DNA from: CAZBLK01 sp964492715
GTDB taxonomy: Bacteria; Bacillota; Clostridia; Lachnospirales; WRBF01
Assembly: GCA_964492715.1 (NCBI GenBank)
Contig: CAZBLK010000005.1
Location: 51,593 to 115,592, forward strand
Direction: 5' to 3'
Length of the DNA: 64,000 nucleotides
Both the position numbers and the translations under genes were made by a program. Below the pieces are notes generated by a model that was not told where the DNA came from, did not search any database, and saw only the letters and a list, made by a program, of their open reading frames with translations. Below are positions 55,565 to 64,000 of this stretch, in pieces; within the stretch, counting starts at the first letter, position 1, and each line of letters begins with the position of its first letter.

Positions 55565-57091
55565 GTGAACATTTCACTAAACGGTACCGACTTAACCGTT
55601 GAACAAGTTGTAGCTGTTTCACGAAAAAATGTTGCTGTCGAAATATGTGACAGCGCAAAACAGCTAGTAAACAAGTCACGTGCTTATGTTGACAAAAAGC
55701 TTTCGGAAGGTGCAATTATTTATGGGCTTACAACAGGCTTTGGAAAGTTTTCGGACACGTTAATTTCAAACGAGGATACTGGGACGCTTCAGCGAAATTT
55801 AATTGTTAGCCATGCTTGTGGCATGGGAAGCCCACTTCCAACTGACGTTGTGCGTGCCGTAATGCTTCTTAGGCTTAACGCCCTTTCAAGGGGCTTTTCT
55901 GGCGTTCGGCTTTCTACGCTTGAAACTCTTGCTGAAATGCTTAACAAAGGCGTCCACCCAATTATTCCAGAAAAAGGAAGCTTGGGCGCAAGTGGCGACC
56001 TTGCGCCCCTTTCACATATGGTTTTAACAATGATTGGTGAAGGCAAGGCGGAGTTTTGTGGCGAAGTTTTGCCTAGCAAAGAAGCTATGGAAAAAGCAGG
56101 CATTAATACAATTGAGCTTGCCGCAAAGGAAGGGCTTGCTTTGATAAACGGAACGCAAGTTATGACAGCTATAGGCTGCCTTGCTGTTTATGACGCTAAA
56201 AACCTTGCAAAAACGGCAGACATTGCCGCCGCTATGACGTGCGAAGCACAGCTTGGCATTAAAAAAGCTTTTGACAACAAAGTACACGATGTTAGAGGAC
56301 ACGAAGGACAAAAGAACACTGCTAAAAACCTTCTCACACTTCTTGAAGGAAGCAACCTTGCATTTGACAAAATTCCTAACAAGGTGCAAGACGCCTATTC
56401 TATCCGCTGTGTGCCGCAAATTCACGGCGCAAGCCGTGACGCAATTGACTACGTTTATTCTGTTGTTTCAAAAGAAATTAATGCTGTAACGGACAACCCA
56501 ATTATTTTCCCAGATGAAGACGAAGTTATTTCTGGCGGAAACTTCCACGGCCAGCCAATGGCTTTGGCGTTTGACTTTTTGGGCATTGCCGTTTCGGAGC
56601 TTGCAAACGTTTCGGAGAGGCGCATTGAAAGAATGGTTAACCCACAGCTTTCTTATGGCTTGCCTGCATTTTTGGCGGAGCATGGCGGTTTAAATTCCGG
56701 CTTTATGATTGCACAGTATTCGGCGGCTTCAATGGTTTCGGAAAACAAAGTGCTTGCACACCCTGCAAGCGTTGACTCTATTCCGTCGTCCGCAAACCAA
56801 GAAGACCATGTTAGCATGGGTACAACTGCCGCAAGGAAAGCACGAATGATTTTGGACAATGCACAAAAGGTTTTGGGCATTGAGCTTTTTACGGCTTCAC
56901 AGGCACTTCACTTTAGGGGCGAAGTTAACATTGCGCCTGCTACTAAAGCTGTTTATGAACATATTAGAAAAAGTGTTAAGGCTGTTAGAGAAGACATTGT
57001 AATGCACGATGAGATGGTTAAGTTTGATGAGATGGTTAAAAACAATGAAATTGTAGCTGCGGCTGAAAGTGTTTGCGGTGGGCTGTTATAA
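55565..57091 (+). CDS. hutH: Histidine ammonia-lyase
   Basis: 508 residues. GASGDLAPLSHM with A142-S143-G144 forms the MIO cofactor; TTGFGKFSDT and NPIIFPDEDEVISGGNFHGQPMALAFDFL are family text. It deaminates histidine to urocanate. GTG 55565 is the start (GGGGGGATT upstream; the ATG two bases earlier runs into TGA). First gene of hutH-hutU-ftcD-hutI-fchA-fhs. Confidence 0.97.
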   Translation: MNISLNGTDLTVEQVVAVSRKNVAVEICDSAKQLVNKSRAYVDKKLSEGAIIYGLTTGFGKFSDTLISNEDTGTLQRNLIVSHACGMGSPLPTDVVRAVMLLRLNALSRGFSGVRLSTLETLAEMLNKGVHPIIPEKGSLGASGDLAPLSHMVLTMIGEGKAEFCGEVLPSKEAMEKAGINTIELAAKEGLALINGTQVMTAIGCLAVYDAKNLAKTADIAAAMTCEAQLGIKKAFDNKVHDVRGHEGQKNTAKNLLTLLEGSNLAFDKIPNKVQDAYSIRCVPQIHGASRDAIDYVYSVVSKEINAVTDNPIIFPDEDEVISGGNFHGQPMALAFDFLGIAVSELANVSERRIERMVNPQLSYGLPAFLAEHGGLNSGFMIAQYSAASMVSENKVLAHPASVDSIPSSANQEDHVSMGTTAARKARMILDNAQKVLGIELFTASQALHFRGEVNIAPATKAVYEHIRKSVKAVREDIVMHDEMVKFDEMVKNNEIVAAAESVCGGLL

Positions 57092-57140
57092 CATAAAACC
57101 TTTGAGGTGATGTCCCCAAAGGTTATAAAAGGAGGTTAGA

Positions 57141-59156
57141 TTGGTGTTTGAAAATGATGTGATTAAAAGTGCAATGGCTATTAAGCTTGACGACACGCTT
57201 CCAGAGTATCCTGCCTTTGAAGAAGGTAAACGCAGAGCGCCTAGCCGTGGCTTTCGTTTAACTAAAGAGCAAACTAAGCTTGCGCTTAAAAATGCTTTGC
57301 GTTATGTTCCAGAGCATTTGCATGAAACGCTTGCGCCTGAATTTTTGGAAGAACTTAAAACTATGGGGCGTATTTATGCGTACCGTTATCGCCCAGAGGG
57401 TAGAATTTACGGCAAACCGATTGATGAATATAAGGGGAACTGCATAGAGGGCAAAGCATTTCAAGTAATGATTGACAACAACCTTGACTTTGAAATTGCG
57501 CTTTATCCTTACGAGCTTGTTACATACGGCGAAACTGGAAAGCCGTGTCAAAACTGGCTGCAATATCGGCTTATTAAAAAGTATCTTGAAGAAATGACAG
57601 AAAACCAAACGCTTGTTATACAATCTGGTCACCCTCTTGGTTTGTTCCCGTCAAGCCCTGCATCTCCAAGGGTTATTATTACAAACTCGCTTATGGTAGG
57701 CATGTTTGATAACATTGATGATTGGGAAATTGCAGAGGAAATGGGCGTTGCAAACTATGGGCAAATGACTGCTGGCGGCTTTATGTACATTGGGCCGCAA
57801 GGGATTGTTCATGGTACGTTTAACACAATTTTGGGCGCAGGACGCAAGTTTTTGGGCATTGACGAGCAGGGCGACTTGGCAGGGTACACTTTTGTTTCGT
57901 CTGGGCTTGGCGGCATGAGTGGCGCACAGCCTAAGGCGGCTAACATTGCTAACGCTGTTGGGATTTTTGCTGAGGTTGATATTTCTCGGATAATAACACG
58001 GCACGAGCAAGGCTGGGTTGACGTTTACACAGATAACCTTGACGAAATTTTTGATGTTGCGGCTGAAAATGTTGCTAAAAAGCAAACGGTTTCTATAGCT
58101 TACCACGGAAACATTGTTGACCTTTTGGAACATGCAGTTAAGCGGAACTTTAAAATAGATTTACTTTCTGACCAAACGTCTTGTCACAACGTTTATAACG
58201 GTGGGTATTGCCCTGTTGGGCTTTCTTTTGAGCAAAGGACAGAAATGCTTGCAAACGACAGAGAGCAGTTTGTTAAAAAAGTTGACGAAACTTTGCACAA
58301 GCATTACGAAGCAATAAAAGCGCTTGTTAAAAACGGAACTTATTTCTTTGACTACGGAAATTCTTTTATGAAAGCTGTTTATGACAGCGGTGTAAAAGAA
58401 ATTTCCAAAAACGGCGTAGACGAAAAGGACGGTTTTATTTATCCTTCTTATGTAGAGGATATTATGGGGCCTATGCTTTTTGACTATGGGTATGGGCCTT
58501 TCCGCTGGGTTTGCCTTTCTGGCAAAGAAGAAGACTTGGAAAAAACTGATGCCGCCGCTATGGACTGCATCGACCCTACTAGGCGGTTCCAGGACCGTGA
58601 CAATTACATGTGGATAAAGGACGCTAAGAAAAACAAGCTTGTTGTTGGTACTTATGCAAGAATACTTTACCAAGATGCAGAAGGGCGAACAAAAATTGCG
58701 CTGCGGTTTAACGAAATGGTGCGTAATGGTGAAATTGGGCCTGTAATGCTTGGGCGTGACCACCATGACGTAAGCGGAACTGACTCACCTTTTAGAGAAA
58801 CTGCAAACATTAAAGACGGAAGCAACATTATGGCGGACATGGCTACACAATGCTTTGCTGGAAATGCGGCTAGGGGCATGAGCCTTTGCGCACTTCATAA
58901 CGGCGGCGGTGTTGGCATTGGCAAGTCGATAAACGGCGGTTTTGGGCTTGTGCTTGACGGAAGTGCTAGAATTGATGAAATCATTAAGCGTGCTATGATG
59001 TGGGACGTAATGGGCGGAGTTGCTAGGCGGAACTGGGCACGGAATGAAAATTCTATTGAGGTAAGCGTTGAGTATAACAAGAAGTATGCTGGTGAGGGGC
59101 ATATTACTATTCCTTACATTGCTAGTGATGTGCTGATTGATAAGTTGGTAGATTAA
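57141..59156 (+). CDS. hutU: Urocanate hydratase
   Basis: 671 residues, the long form of urocanase found in several anaerobes and in eukaryotes rather than the ~550-residue form. QSGHPLGLFPSSPASPRVIITNSLMVG, GQMTAGGFMYIGPQGIVHGT and HHDVSGTDSPFRET are family signatures; it uses NAD+ as a fixed cofactor to hydrate urocanate to imidazolonepropionate. TTG 57141 (AGGAGG five bases upstream) or GTG 57144 is the start. It follows hutH by 49 bp. Confidence 0.95.
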   Translation: MVFENDVIKSAMAIKLDDTLPEYPAFEEGKRRAPSRGFRLTKEQTKLALKNALRYVPEHLHETLAPEFLEELKTMGRIYAYRYRPEGRIYGKPIDEYKGNCIEGKAFQVMIDNNLDFEIALYPYELVTYGETGKPCQNWLQYRLIKKYLEEMTENQTLVIQSGHPLGLFPSSPASPRVIITNSLMVGMFDNIDDWEIAEEMGVANYGQMTAGGFMYIGPQGIVHGTFNTILGAGRKFLGIDEQGDLAGYTFVSSGLGGMSGAQPKAANIANAVGIFAEVDISRIITRHEQGWVDVYTDNLDEIFDVAAENVAKKQTVSIAYHGNIVDLLEHAVKRNFKIDLLSDQTSCHNVYNGGYCPVGLSFEQRTEMLANDREQFVKKVDETLHKHYEAIKALVKNGTYFFDYGNSFMKAVYDSGVKEISKNGVDEKDGFIYPSYVEDIMGPMLFDYGYGPFRWVCLSGKEEDLEKTDAAAMDCIDPTRRFQDRDNYMWIKDAKKNKLVVGTYARILYQDAEGRTKIALRFNEMVRNGEIGPVMLGRDHHDVSGTDSPFRETANIKDGSNIMADMATQCFAGNAARGMSLCALHNGGGVGIGKSINGGFGLVLDGSARIDEIIKRAMMWDVMGGVARRNWARNENSIEVSVEYNKKYAGEGHITIPYIASDVLIDKLVD

Positions 59157-59172
59157 TTAAAAGATTGAAGAT

Positions 59173-59230
59173 TAAGACCTTGGGGCTCTGCCCCAAACCC
59201 CGCAAGGGGCTTGCCCCTTGACCCATTTTT
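59173..59230 (+). repeat. Dispersed GC-rich double-hairpin repeat, family A copy 8
   Basis: AAGACCTTGGGGCTCTGCCC, CAAACCCCGCAAGGGGC, TTGCCCCTTGACCC and T tract, inside the hut operon between hutU and ftcD. This is the most symmetrical copy in the window. Confidence 0.88.
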
Positions 59231-59291
59231 TGTGGGTGGGGTTTATATAAGTAAAGAGAACAATATAAATATTAATTTTTTGGAGGATTTT

Positions 59292-60188
59292 ATGGCAAAA
59301 ATTGTTGAGTGTGTTCCAAACATCAGCGAAGGCAGAAACGCTGAAATTGTTGAAGCAGTTGTAAACGAAGTTAGAAACACGGCTGGCGTTACCCTTTTGG
59401 ACTATAGCAGTGACCCAAGCCACAACCGTACTGTTATTACGTTTTTAGGAAACCCAGAGGGCGTTGCAAACGCTGCTGTTGCTGTTGCAAAAAAAGCGGC
59501 AGAGCTTATTGACTTAACAAAACATACTGGTGAACACCCACGTATGGGTGCTGTTGATGTAATTCCTTTTATTCCTATTAAAGAAATGGACACAAAGGAA
59601 TGTGTAGAACTTTCAAAGCAAGTTGCACAGCGTGTTTGGGAAGAAGCGGGTATTCCTGTATTTTTATATGAGGACTCGGCAAGTGCACCAAACCGTCAAA
59701 ACCTTTCTACTATTAGAAAAGGGCAGTTTGAGGGAATGGCAGACAAGGTACAGTTGCCTGAATGGGAACCTGACTTTGGCGGAAGAACAGTTAACAAAAC
59801 TGCTGGCGTTGTTGCTGTTGGTGCAAGAATGCCGCTTGTTGCTTTTAACATTAACCTTTCAACTTCGGACGTTGAAATTGCTAACAAAATTGCAAAGGTG
59901 CTTCGCCGTTCAAGCGGTGGGTTTGACTGTGTAAAAGCTTTGGGCATTATGCTTGAAGACAGAAACGTAGCGCAAGTTTCTATGAATATGACAAACTTTA
60001 ATAAAACGCCTTTATATCGTGTGCTTGAATTGACAAAGGCAGAAGCTAAAAGATGGGGCGTTCATGTAATTGGAACTGAAATTATTGGGCTTACGCCTAT
60101 GAAAGCTTTAGTTGATAGCTGTGAATACTATATGCAAATTGAAAACTTTGATGCAGACAAACAAGTTCTTGAAAACCATTTACTTTAG
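59292..60188 (+). CDS. ftcD: Glutamate formiminotransferase
   Basis: 298 residues, the formiminotransferase domain alone (no fused cyclodeaminase). VECVPNISEGRNAEIVEAV, SSDPSHNRTVITFLG and HTGEHPRMGAVDVIPFIPI are its signatures. It moves the formimino group of N-formiminoglutamate to tetrahydrofolate, giving glutamate. TGGAGG precedes ATG 59292; the upstream extension is repeat sequence. The separate cyclodeaminase is fchA, two genes on. Confidence 0.95.
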   Translation: MAKIVECVPNISEGRNAEIVEAVVNEVRNTAGVTLLDYSSDPSHNRTVITFLGNPEGVANAAVAVAKKAAELIDLTKHTGEHPRMGAVDVIPFIPIKEMDTKECVELSKQVAQRVWEEAGIPVFLYEDSASAPNRQNLSTIRKGQFEGMADKVQLPEWEPDFGGRTVNKTAGVVAVGARMPLVAFNINLSTSDVEIANKIAKVLRRSSGGFDCVKALGIMLEDRNVAQVSMNMTNFNKTPLYRVLELTKAEAKRWGVHVIGTEIIGLTPMKALVDSCEYYMQIENFDADKQVLENHLL

Positions 60189-60217
60189 AAGTAGAACTAA
60201 TTTAAGAAGGTGTAAAC

Positions 60218-61462
60218 ATGCTTTTGATAAAAAACATTGGGGTGCTTCAAACGCCAATGGGTAAAACTGCGTTAAGCGGTGAAAAGCAGGGCGAAAATCT
60301 GGTGCTTAAAAATGCGGCAGTGCTTATTGATAATGGTGTTATAATGGAAGTAACGAGTGACGGAAAACTTCCGCAAGTTCCAGAAGGGGCAAATGTTAGG
60401 GAAATTGACGCACATGGGCAGCTTGTTACACCAGGGCTTGTGGATTGCCATACGCACCTTGTGTTTGGCGGCTGGCGGCAAAATGAAATTCCGCTAAAGC
60501 TAAAAGGTGCGTCTTACTTAGACATTCTTCGTGCAGGCGGTGGAATTCTTGACACGGTTAAAAAAACAAGAACTGCTACAGAACAAGAGTTGTTCGACAA
60601 AAGTTATTTGTTTCTTAATGAAATGCTTAGCTTTGGTGTAACTACTACCGAAGCTAAAAGCGGATATGGCTTGAACGAAGCAGACGAATTAAAACAGCTT
60701 CGTGTAATTAAGCTTTTGAACGAAAACCAAGCTGTTGACATTGTGCCCACTTTTATGGGCGCACATGCTGTGCCTGATGAGTTTAAAGGAAATGCAGACG
60801 GATACGTTGACTATTTGTGCAATGAACTTTTGCCGAAAGTTGCGGAGCTTGGCTTGGCGGAGTTTTGCGACGTTTTTTGTGAGTACTCTGTTTTTGATGT
60901 TTCACAAAGCAAGAAAATTCTTGAAGCGGCAAAGAAGCTTGGGTTTAAGCTGAAAATTCATGCTGATGAAATTGAAGAAATTGGCGGTGCTACACTTGCT
61001 GGTGAGTTGTCGGCCACTTCTGCCGAACACCTTATAGCAACAGGCGAAAAAGGCATGAAGGCAATGAAAGACGGAAACGTAATTGCAGCACTTTTGCCAG
61101 CTACTTCTTTTTACTTAAACAAGGAGTTTGCACAGGCTAGAAAAATGATTGAAATGGGTATTCCTGTTGCACTTGCTTCGGATTTTAACCCTGGCTCTTG
61201 CCCATCGTTAAACTTACAGCTTGTAATTACTTTGGGCTACTTAAAATATCGCATGACACCTGAAGAAATTTTGACGGCTGTTACGCTTAATTCTGCTTGT
61301 GCAATTGGTCGTGGTGAAAACGTTGGCACAATTGAAGCTGGAAAACAAGCAGACCTTGTAATTTGGAGCGCACCAGACTTTTCAATGCTTTGCTACCGCA
61401 TGGGAAGCAACCTTGTAAAAACTGTTATTAAGAAAGGAAAAGTTGTTCATGGAATTGGTTAA
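60218..61462 (+). CDS. hutI: Imidazolonepropionase
   Basis: 414 residues, amidohydrolase fold. HTHLVFGGWR holds the metal His pair, TTTEAKSGYGL, IHADEIEEIGG and ALASDFNPGSCPS the remaining substrate and metal residues. It opens imidazolone-5-propionate to N-formiminoglutamate. AAGGTG precedes ATG 60218, 29 bp after ftcD. It overlaps the next gene by 14 bp. Confidence 0.96.
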   Translation: MLLIKNIGVLQTPMGKTALSGEKQGENLVLKNAAVLIDNGVIMEVTSDGKLPQVPEGANVREIDAHGQLVTPGLVDCHTHLVFGGWRQNEIPLKLKGASYLDILRAGGGILDTVKKTRTATEQELFDKSYLFLNEMLSFGVTTTEAKSGYGLNEADELKQLRVIKLLNENQAVDIVPTFMGAHAVPDEFKGNADGYVDYLCNELLPKVAELGLAEFCDVFCEYSVFDVSQSKKILEAAKKLGFKLKIHADEIEEIGGATLAGELSATSAEHLIATGEKGMKAMKDGNVIAALLPATSFYLNKEFAQARKMIEMGIPVALASDFNPGSCPSLNLQLVITLGYLKYRMTPEEILTAVTLNSACAIGRGENVGTIEAGKQADLVIWSAPDFSMLCYRMGSNLVKTVIKKGKVVHGIG

Positions 61463-62075
61463 ACTAAATGTAGATGAATATATAAAGCTTTTGGGCTCGG
61501 ATGCTCCAGCGCCTGGCGGCGGCTCTGCAAGCGCACTTTGCGGCGCACAGGGGGCGGCTTTGGTTTCTATGGTTGCACGGCTTACTGTTGGCAAAAAGAA
61601 ATATGCCGAGTTTGACGAATTGTGCAAAGACGTTGCCGAAAAAGCTACTGAAATGCAAAACAATTTTATTGTGCAAATTGACAAGGACACAAACGCTTTT
61701 AACCTTATTTCGGAAGCGTTTAAGCTTCCAAAGGAAACAGATGAGGAAAAGGCGGCACGTTCAAAGTCAATTGCTGATGCTACGCTTGTTGCTACGGAAG
61801 TTCCTTTTGAAACGCTTGCGCTTTCGGTAAAGGGGCTTGAGCTTTTGCAAACAATTGTTGGGAAGTCAAACACAAATGCCGCAAGTGACCTTGGTGTTGC
61901 TGCGCTTAACTTTGTTTCTTGTGCAAAAGGCTCTTGGCTTAATGTGTTAATTAATTTGGGCGGCGTTAAAGACGAAAAAAAGGCAAGTGAGTTTAAGGCG
62001 AACGGGGAAGCTTTGATTGAAAAAGCAGAAACTTTGGCACATGAGGTTTATTCAACTGTTTTAAACAGCTTATAA
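61449..62075 (+). CDS. fchA: Formiminotetrahydrofolate cyclodeaminase
   Basis: 208 residues, all helical. SDAPAPGGGSASALCGAQGAALVSMVARLT at the N-terminus is the family signature. It converts 5-formiminotetrahydrofolate to methenyltetrahydrofolate and ammonia. ATG 61449 lies inside the end of hutI (AAAGGA upstream). A FolD-type cyclohydrolase would be needed between this product and Fhs and is not in this window, though FchA-like proteins have been described with cyclohydrolase activity too. Confidence 0.93.
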   Translation: MELVKLNVDEYIKLLGSDAPAPGGGSASALCGAQGAALVSMVARLTVGKKKYAEFDELCKDVAEKATEMQNNFIVQIDKDTNAFNLISEAFKLPKETDEEKAARSKSIADATLVATEVPFETLALSVKGLELLQTIVGKSNTNAASDLGVAALNFVSCAKGSWLNVLINLGGVKDEKKASEFKANGEALIEKAETLAHEVYSTVLNSL

Positions 62076-62087
62076 AAGGAGGTTAGT

Positions 62088-63761
62088 ATGGAATTTAAAA
62101 CTGACATTGAAATTGCGCAAGCTTCTGAAATGTTACACATTGAAAAAATTGGTGAAAAGCTTGGGCTTGACAGAGAAAGCCTTGAATTTTATGGTAATTA
62201 TAAGGCGAAGATTAACCTTTCAAAAGTTAAGCTTGATAAGGATAAGCAAGCAAAGCTTATTCTTGTAACAGCAATTACGCCAACACCAGCAGGTGAGGGC
62301 AAAACAACTACTTCTGTAGGGCTTGGTGATGCACTTTCAAGGCTTGGCAAAAAAACTGTTATTGCGCTTAGAGAGCCTTCTCTTGGGCCTGTTTTTGGCG
62401 TAAAGGGCGGTGCGGCAGGTGGCGGATACTCACAAGTTGTACCTATGGAGGACATTAACCTCCATTTTACAGGCGACTTTCACGCAATTGGTGCAGCGAA
62501 TAACTTGATGGCGGCTGTTGTTGACAACCATATTTACCATGGAAATGCTCTTGGCATTGACAGCAGGCGCATTACTTGCCGTCGTGCGGTAGACATGAAC
62601 GACCGCCAGCTTAGAAATATTGTGGACGGTTTGGGCGGCAAGGCAAATGGTTCGCCCCGTGAGGACGGGTTTGACATTACAGTTGCTTCGGAGGTTATGG
62701 CTGTTCTTTGCCTTTCAAACGACTTGGTGGATTTGAAAAACCGCTTGGCAAACATAATTGTTGGCTACACATTTGACGACAAGCCTGTTACTGTTGGTGA
62801 CTTAAAAATTCAAGGTGCAATGGCGGCGCTTCTTAAAGATGCAATTAAGCCTAACCTTGTTCAAACGCTGGAACATACACCTGCCCTTATACACGGAGGG
62901 CCTTTTGCTAACATTGCACACGGCTGCAACAGCGTAATTGCAACAAAAACTGCAATGAAGCTTGCGGACTATGTTGTTACAGAAGCTGGGTTCGGCGCAG
63001 ACTTAGGGTGTGAAAAATTTATTGACATAAAGTGCAGAAAAAGCGGTTTAAGACCTTCTGCTGTTGTAATTGTTGCAACAGTTAAGGCTTTAAAGATGCA
63101 CGGTGGTGTTTCCAAAAAGGAACTTGGGGAAGAAAACGTAGAAGCTTTGGAAAAAGGGCTTGCAAACCTTCTTCGCCATGTGGAAAACGTAACGCAAAAC
63201 TTTGGTATGCCAGCGGTCGTTGCAATAAATCGCTTTCCGCTTGACACAGAAGCCGAGCTTAACCTAATTAAAGAAAAGTGCCTTGAGCTTAATGTAAACG
63301 TAGCTTTAAGCGAAGTTTGGGCAAAGGGTGGCGAAGGCGGCGAAGCACTTGCTAAAGAAGTTATTCGACTTGCAGAAGGCGGAAACAACTTTAAGTTTGC
63401 TTACGAAGACGAAATGAGCTTGAAAGAAAAAGTAACCGAAGTTGTTAAAAAGATTTACCGTGGCTCTGGTGTAAACTTTTCGGCGGCGGCTCTTAAAGAC
63501 ATTAAAAAAATTGAGGAAATGGGCTTTAAACATTTTCCTATTTGCATGGCGAAAACACAGTTTAGCTTTTCTGACGACCAAACGCTTGTCGGTGCGCCAA
63601 CTGGGTTTTCTATAAATGTAAAAAGTTTGAAGGTTTCGGCTGGGGCAGAGTTTGTTGTTGTTTATACAGGCGACATTATGACGCTTCCTGGGCTTCCTAA
63701 AGTTCCGTCTGCTGAAAAAATTGATGTTGATGCTGATGGGAATATTTCTGGGTTGTTTTAA
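62088..63761 (+). CDS. fhs: Formate-tetrahydrofolate ligase
   Basis: 557 residues, the normal length. TPTPAGEGKTTTSVGL with the P-loop GEGKTTT at 69-75 and EPSLGPVFGVKGGAAGGGYSQVVPM are signatures. In the reverse direction it makes formate and ATP from 10-formyltetrahydrofolate, recovering energy from the histidine one-carbon unit; forward, it feeds one-carbon metabolism. AAGGAGG precedes ATG 62088, 12 bp after fchA, so it belongs to the hut operon. Confidence 0.97.
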   Translation: MEFKTDIEIAQASEMLHIEKIGEKLGLDRESLEFYGNYKAKINLSKVKLDKDKQAKLILVTAITPTPAGEGKTTTSVGLGDALSRLGKKTVIALREPSLGPVFGVKGGAAGGGYSQVVPMEDINLHFTGDFHAIGAANNLMAAVVDNHIYHGNALGIDSRRITCRRAVDMNDRQLRNIVDGLGGKANGSPREDGFDITVASEVMAVLCLSNDLVDLKNRLANIIVGYTFDDKPVTVGDLKIQGAMAALLKDAIKPNLVQTLEHTPALIHGGPFANIAHGCNSVIATKTAMKLADYVVTEAGFGADLGCEKFIDIKCRKSGLRPSAVVIVATVKALKMHGGVSKKELGEENVEALEKGLANLLRHVENVTQNFGMPAVVAINRFPLDTEAELNLIKEKCLELNVNVALSEVWAKGGEGGEALAKEVIRLAEGGNNFKFAYEDEMSLKEKVTEVVKKIYRGSGVNFSAAALKDIKKIEEMGFKHFPICMAKTQFSFSDDQTLVGAPTGFSINVKSLKVSAGAEFVVVYTGDIMTLPGLPKVPSAEKIDVDADGNISGLF

Positions 63762-63772
63762 AGGTAGTATAA

Positions 63773-63812
63773 CGCTTCCCTTTGCTTTGCAGGGGGGAGC
63801 GATTTGTTTTTT
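63773..63812 (+). terminator. Terminator of the hut operon
   Basis: CGCTTCCC (63773-63780) and GGGGAGCG (63794-63801) pair with one G-U; a T-rich tract follows. Confidence 0.65.
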
Positions 63813-63948
63813 GGTGGATTTAATAGAACAGATGAAAATGATAGTACATCAAATAGGCTGCAAAAGGCTTATAGTAGCTACTCGAGGCATTAGTATTTTA
63901 AAGCTATTATCTCTTAAAAAACTTTTTTAAAATTTTTTTAAAAATGTG

Positions 63949-63977
63949 TTGACAATCGACAAAATTCTTGATATTAT
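63949..63977 (+). promoter_or_regulatory. Near-consensus promoter reading out of the window
   Basis: TTGACA (63949-63954), 17-bp spacer, TATTAT (63972-63977), after a long T/A-rich tract (63921-63945). TCGTCGCC and CGAGAGCGG follow. The strength and the T/A-rich upstream tract (UP-element-like) suggest a stable RNA operon or highly expressed gene just beyond the end. The gap 63813-63948 shows no gene. Confidence 0.65.
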
Positions 63978-64000
63978 ATCATTCGTCGCCACGAGAGCGG

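Noticed and set aside
1..64000. tRNA, rRNA, prophage, integrase or complete insertion sequence
   Set aside because: I scanned intergenic regions for T-loop motifs, and the proteins for transposase, integrase and phage structural motifs, and saw none. Elements without a clear motif could be missed by eye.

Overview
The window looks like chromosome of an anaerobic, endospore-forming, low-GC Firmicute of the class Clostridia. The sporulation genes are two CotF-like coat proteins, dipicolinate synthase dpaAB, spmAB, spoVG, a PdaA-type deacetylase, a SpoVB-family flippase and a BofC-like protein. The anaerobic genes are ferredoxins, a four-subunit 2-oxoacid:ferredoxin oxidoreductase, butyrate kinase, PduL phosphotransacylases, formate-tetrahydrofolate ligase and a histidine-fermentation operon. 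I see no tRNA, rRNA, CRISPR array, intact insertion sequence or prophage. Family names come from motifs I recognise in the translations; no database search was run.

Layout. 1-5 kb: the end of a LysM-G5 wall protein, two coat-like proteins, a short-chain dehydrogenase divergent from an HxlR regulator, and dpaAB. 5-11 kb: glgC-glgD (glycogen), a frameshifted small membrane protein, a BofC-like protein, a SpoVB-like flippase and a cold-shock protein. 11.5-18.4 kb: an 1165-residue iron-sulfur flavoprotein with a NuoG/formate-dehydrogenase-like C-terminus, a MinD-like ATPase and the 2-oxoacid:ferredoxin oxidoreductase operon. 18.6-24.1 kb: pepF, a HIT protein, ferredoxin, spmAB and serS. 24.2-27.5 kb: an island-like stretch with an S51 peptidase and a GNAT-kinase fusion, bracketed by three copies of a short repeat. 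27.7-39.1 kb: thiolase, SDR reductase, KAS III-like enzyme, Liv-type ABC importer with its lipoprotein, CoA-transferase, alpha/beta hydrolase and TetR regulator, which together look like a catabolic unit for an unidentified imported acid. 39.1-55.3 kb: a Gln-rich ferritin-like protein, a Ca2+-type P-type ATPase, an EEP-nuclease pair, butyrate kinase, two PduL copies, pgi, PdaA, a GT-C glycosyltransferase, spoVG, an RseC-like protein, and a PadR regulator with a SEDS-like membrane protein. 55.5-63.8 kb: hutH-hutU-ftcD-hutI-fchA-fhs, which would take histidine to glutamate, ammonia and formate with ATP recovered by Fhs. The window ends in a near-consensus promoter reading outward.

Between genes there are several families of short dispersed palindromic repeats: a GC-rich double-hairpin family with at least nine copies plus a three-copy variant, a 101-bp element with inverted ends whose two full copies keep the same reading frame, and AT-rich foldback elements. 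The main candidates for new biology are the 27.7-39.1 kb cluster, the PadR/SEDS-fusion pair, the leader peptide ahead of the GNAT-kinase fusion, and the peptide-coding repeat.
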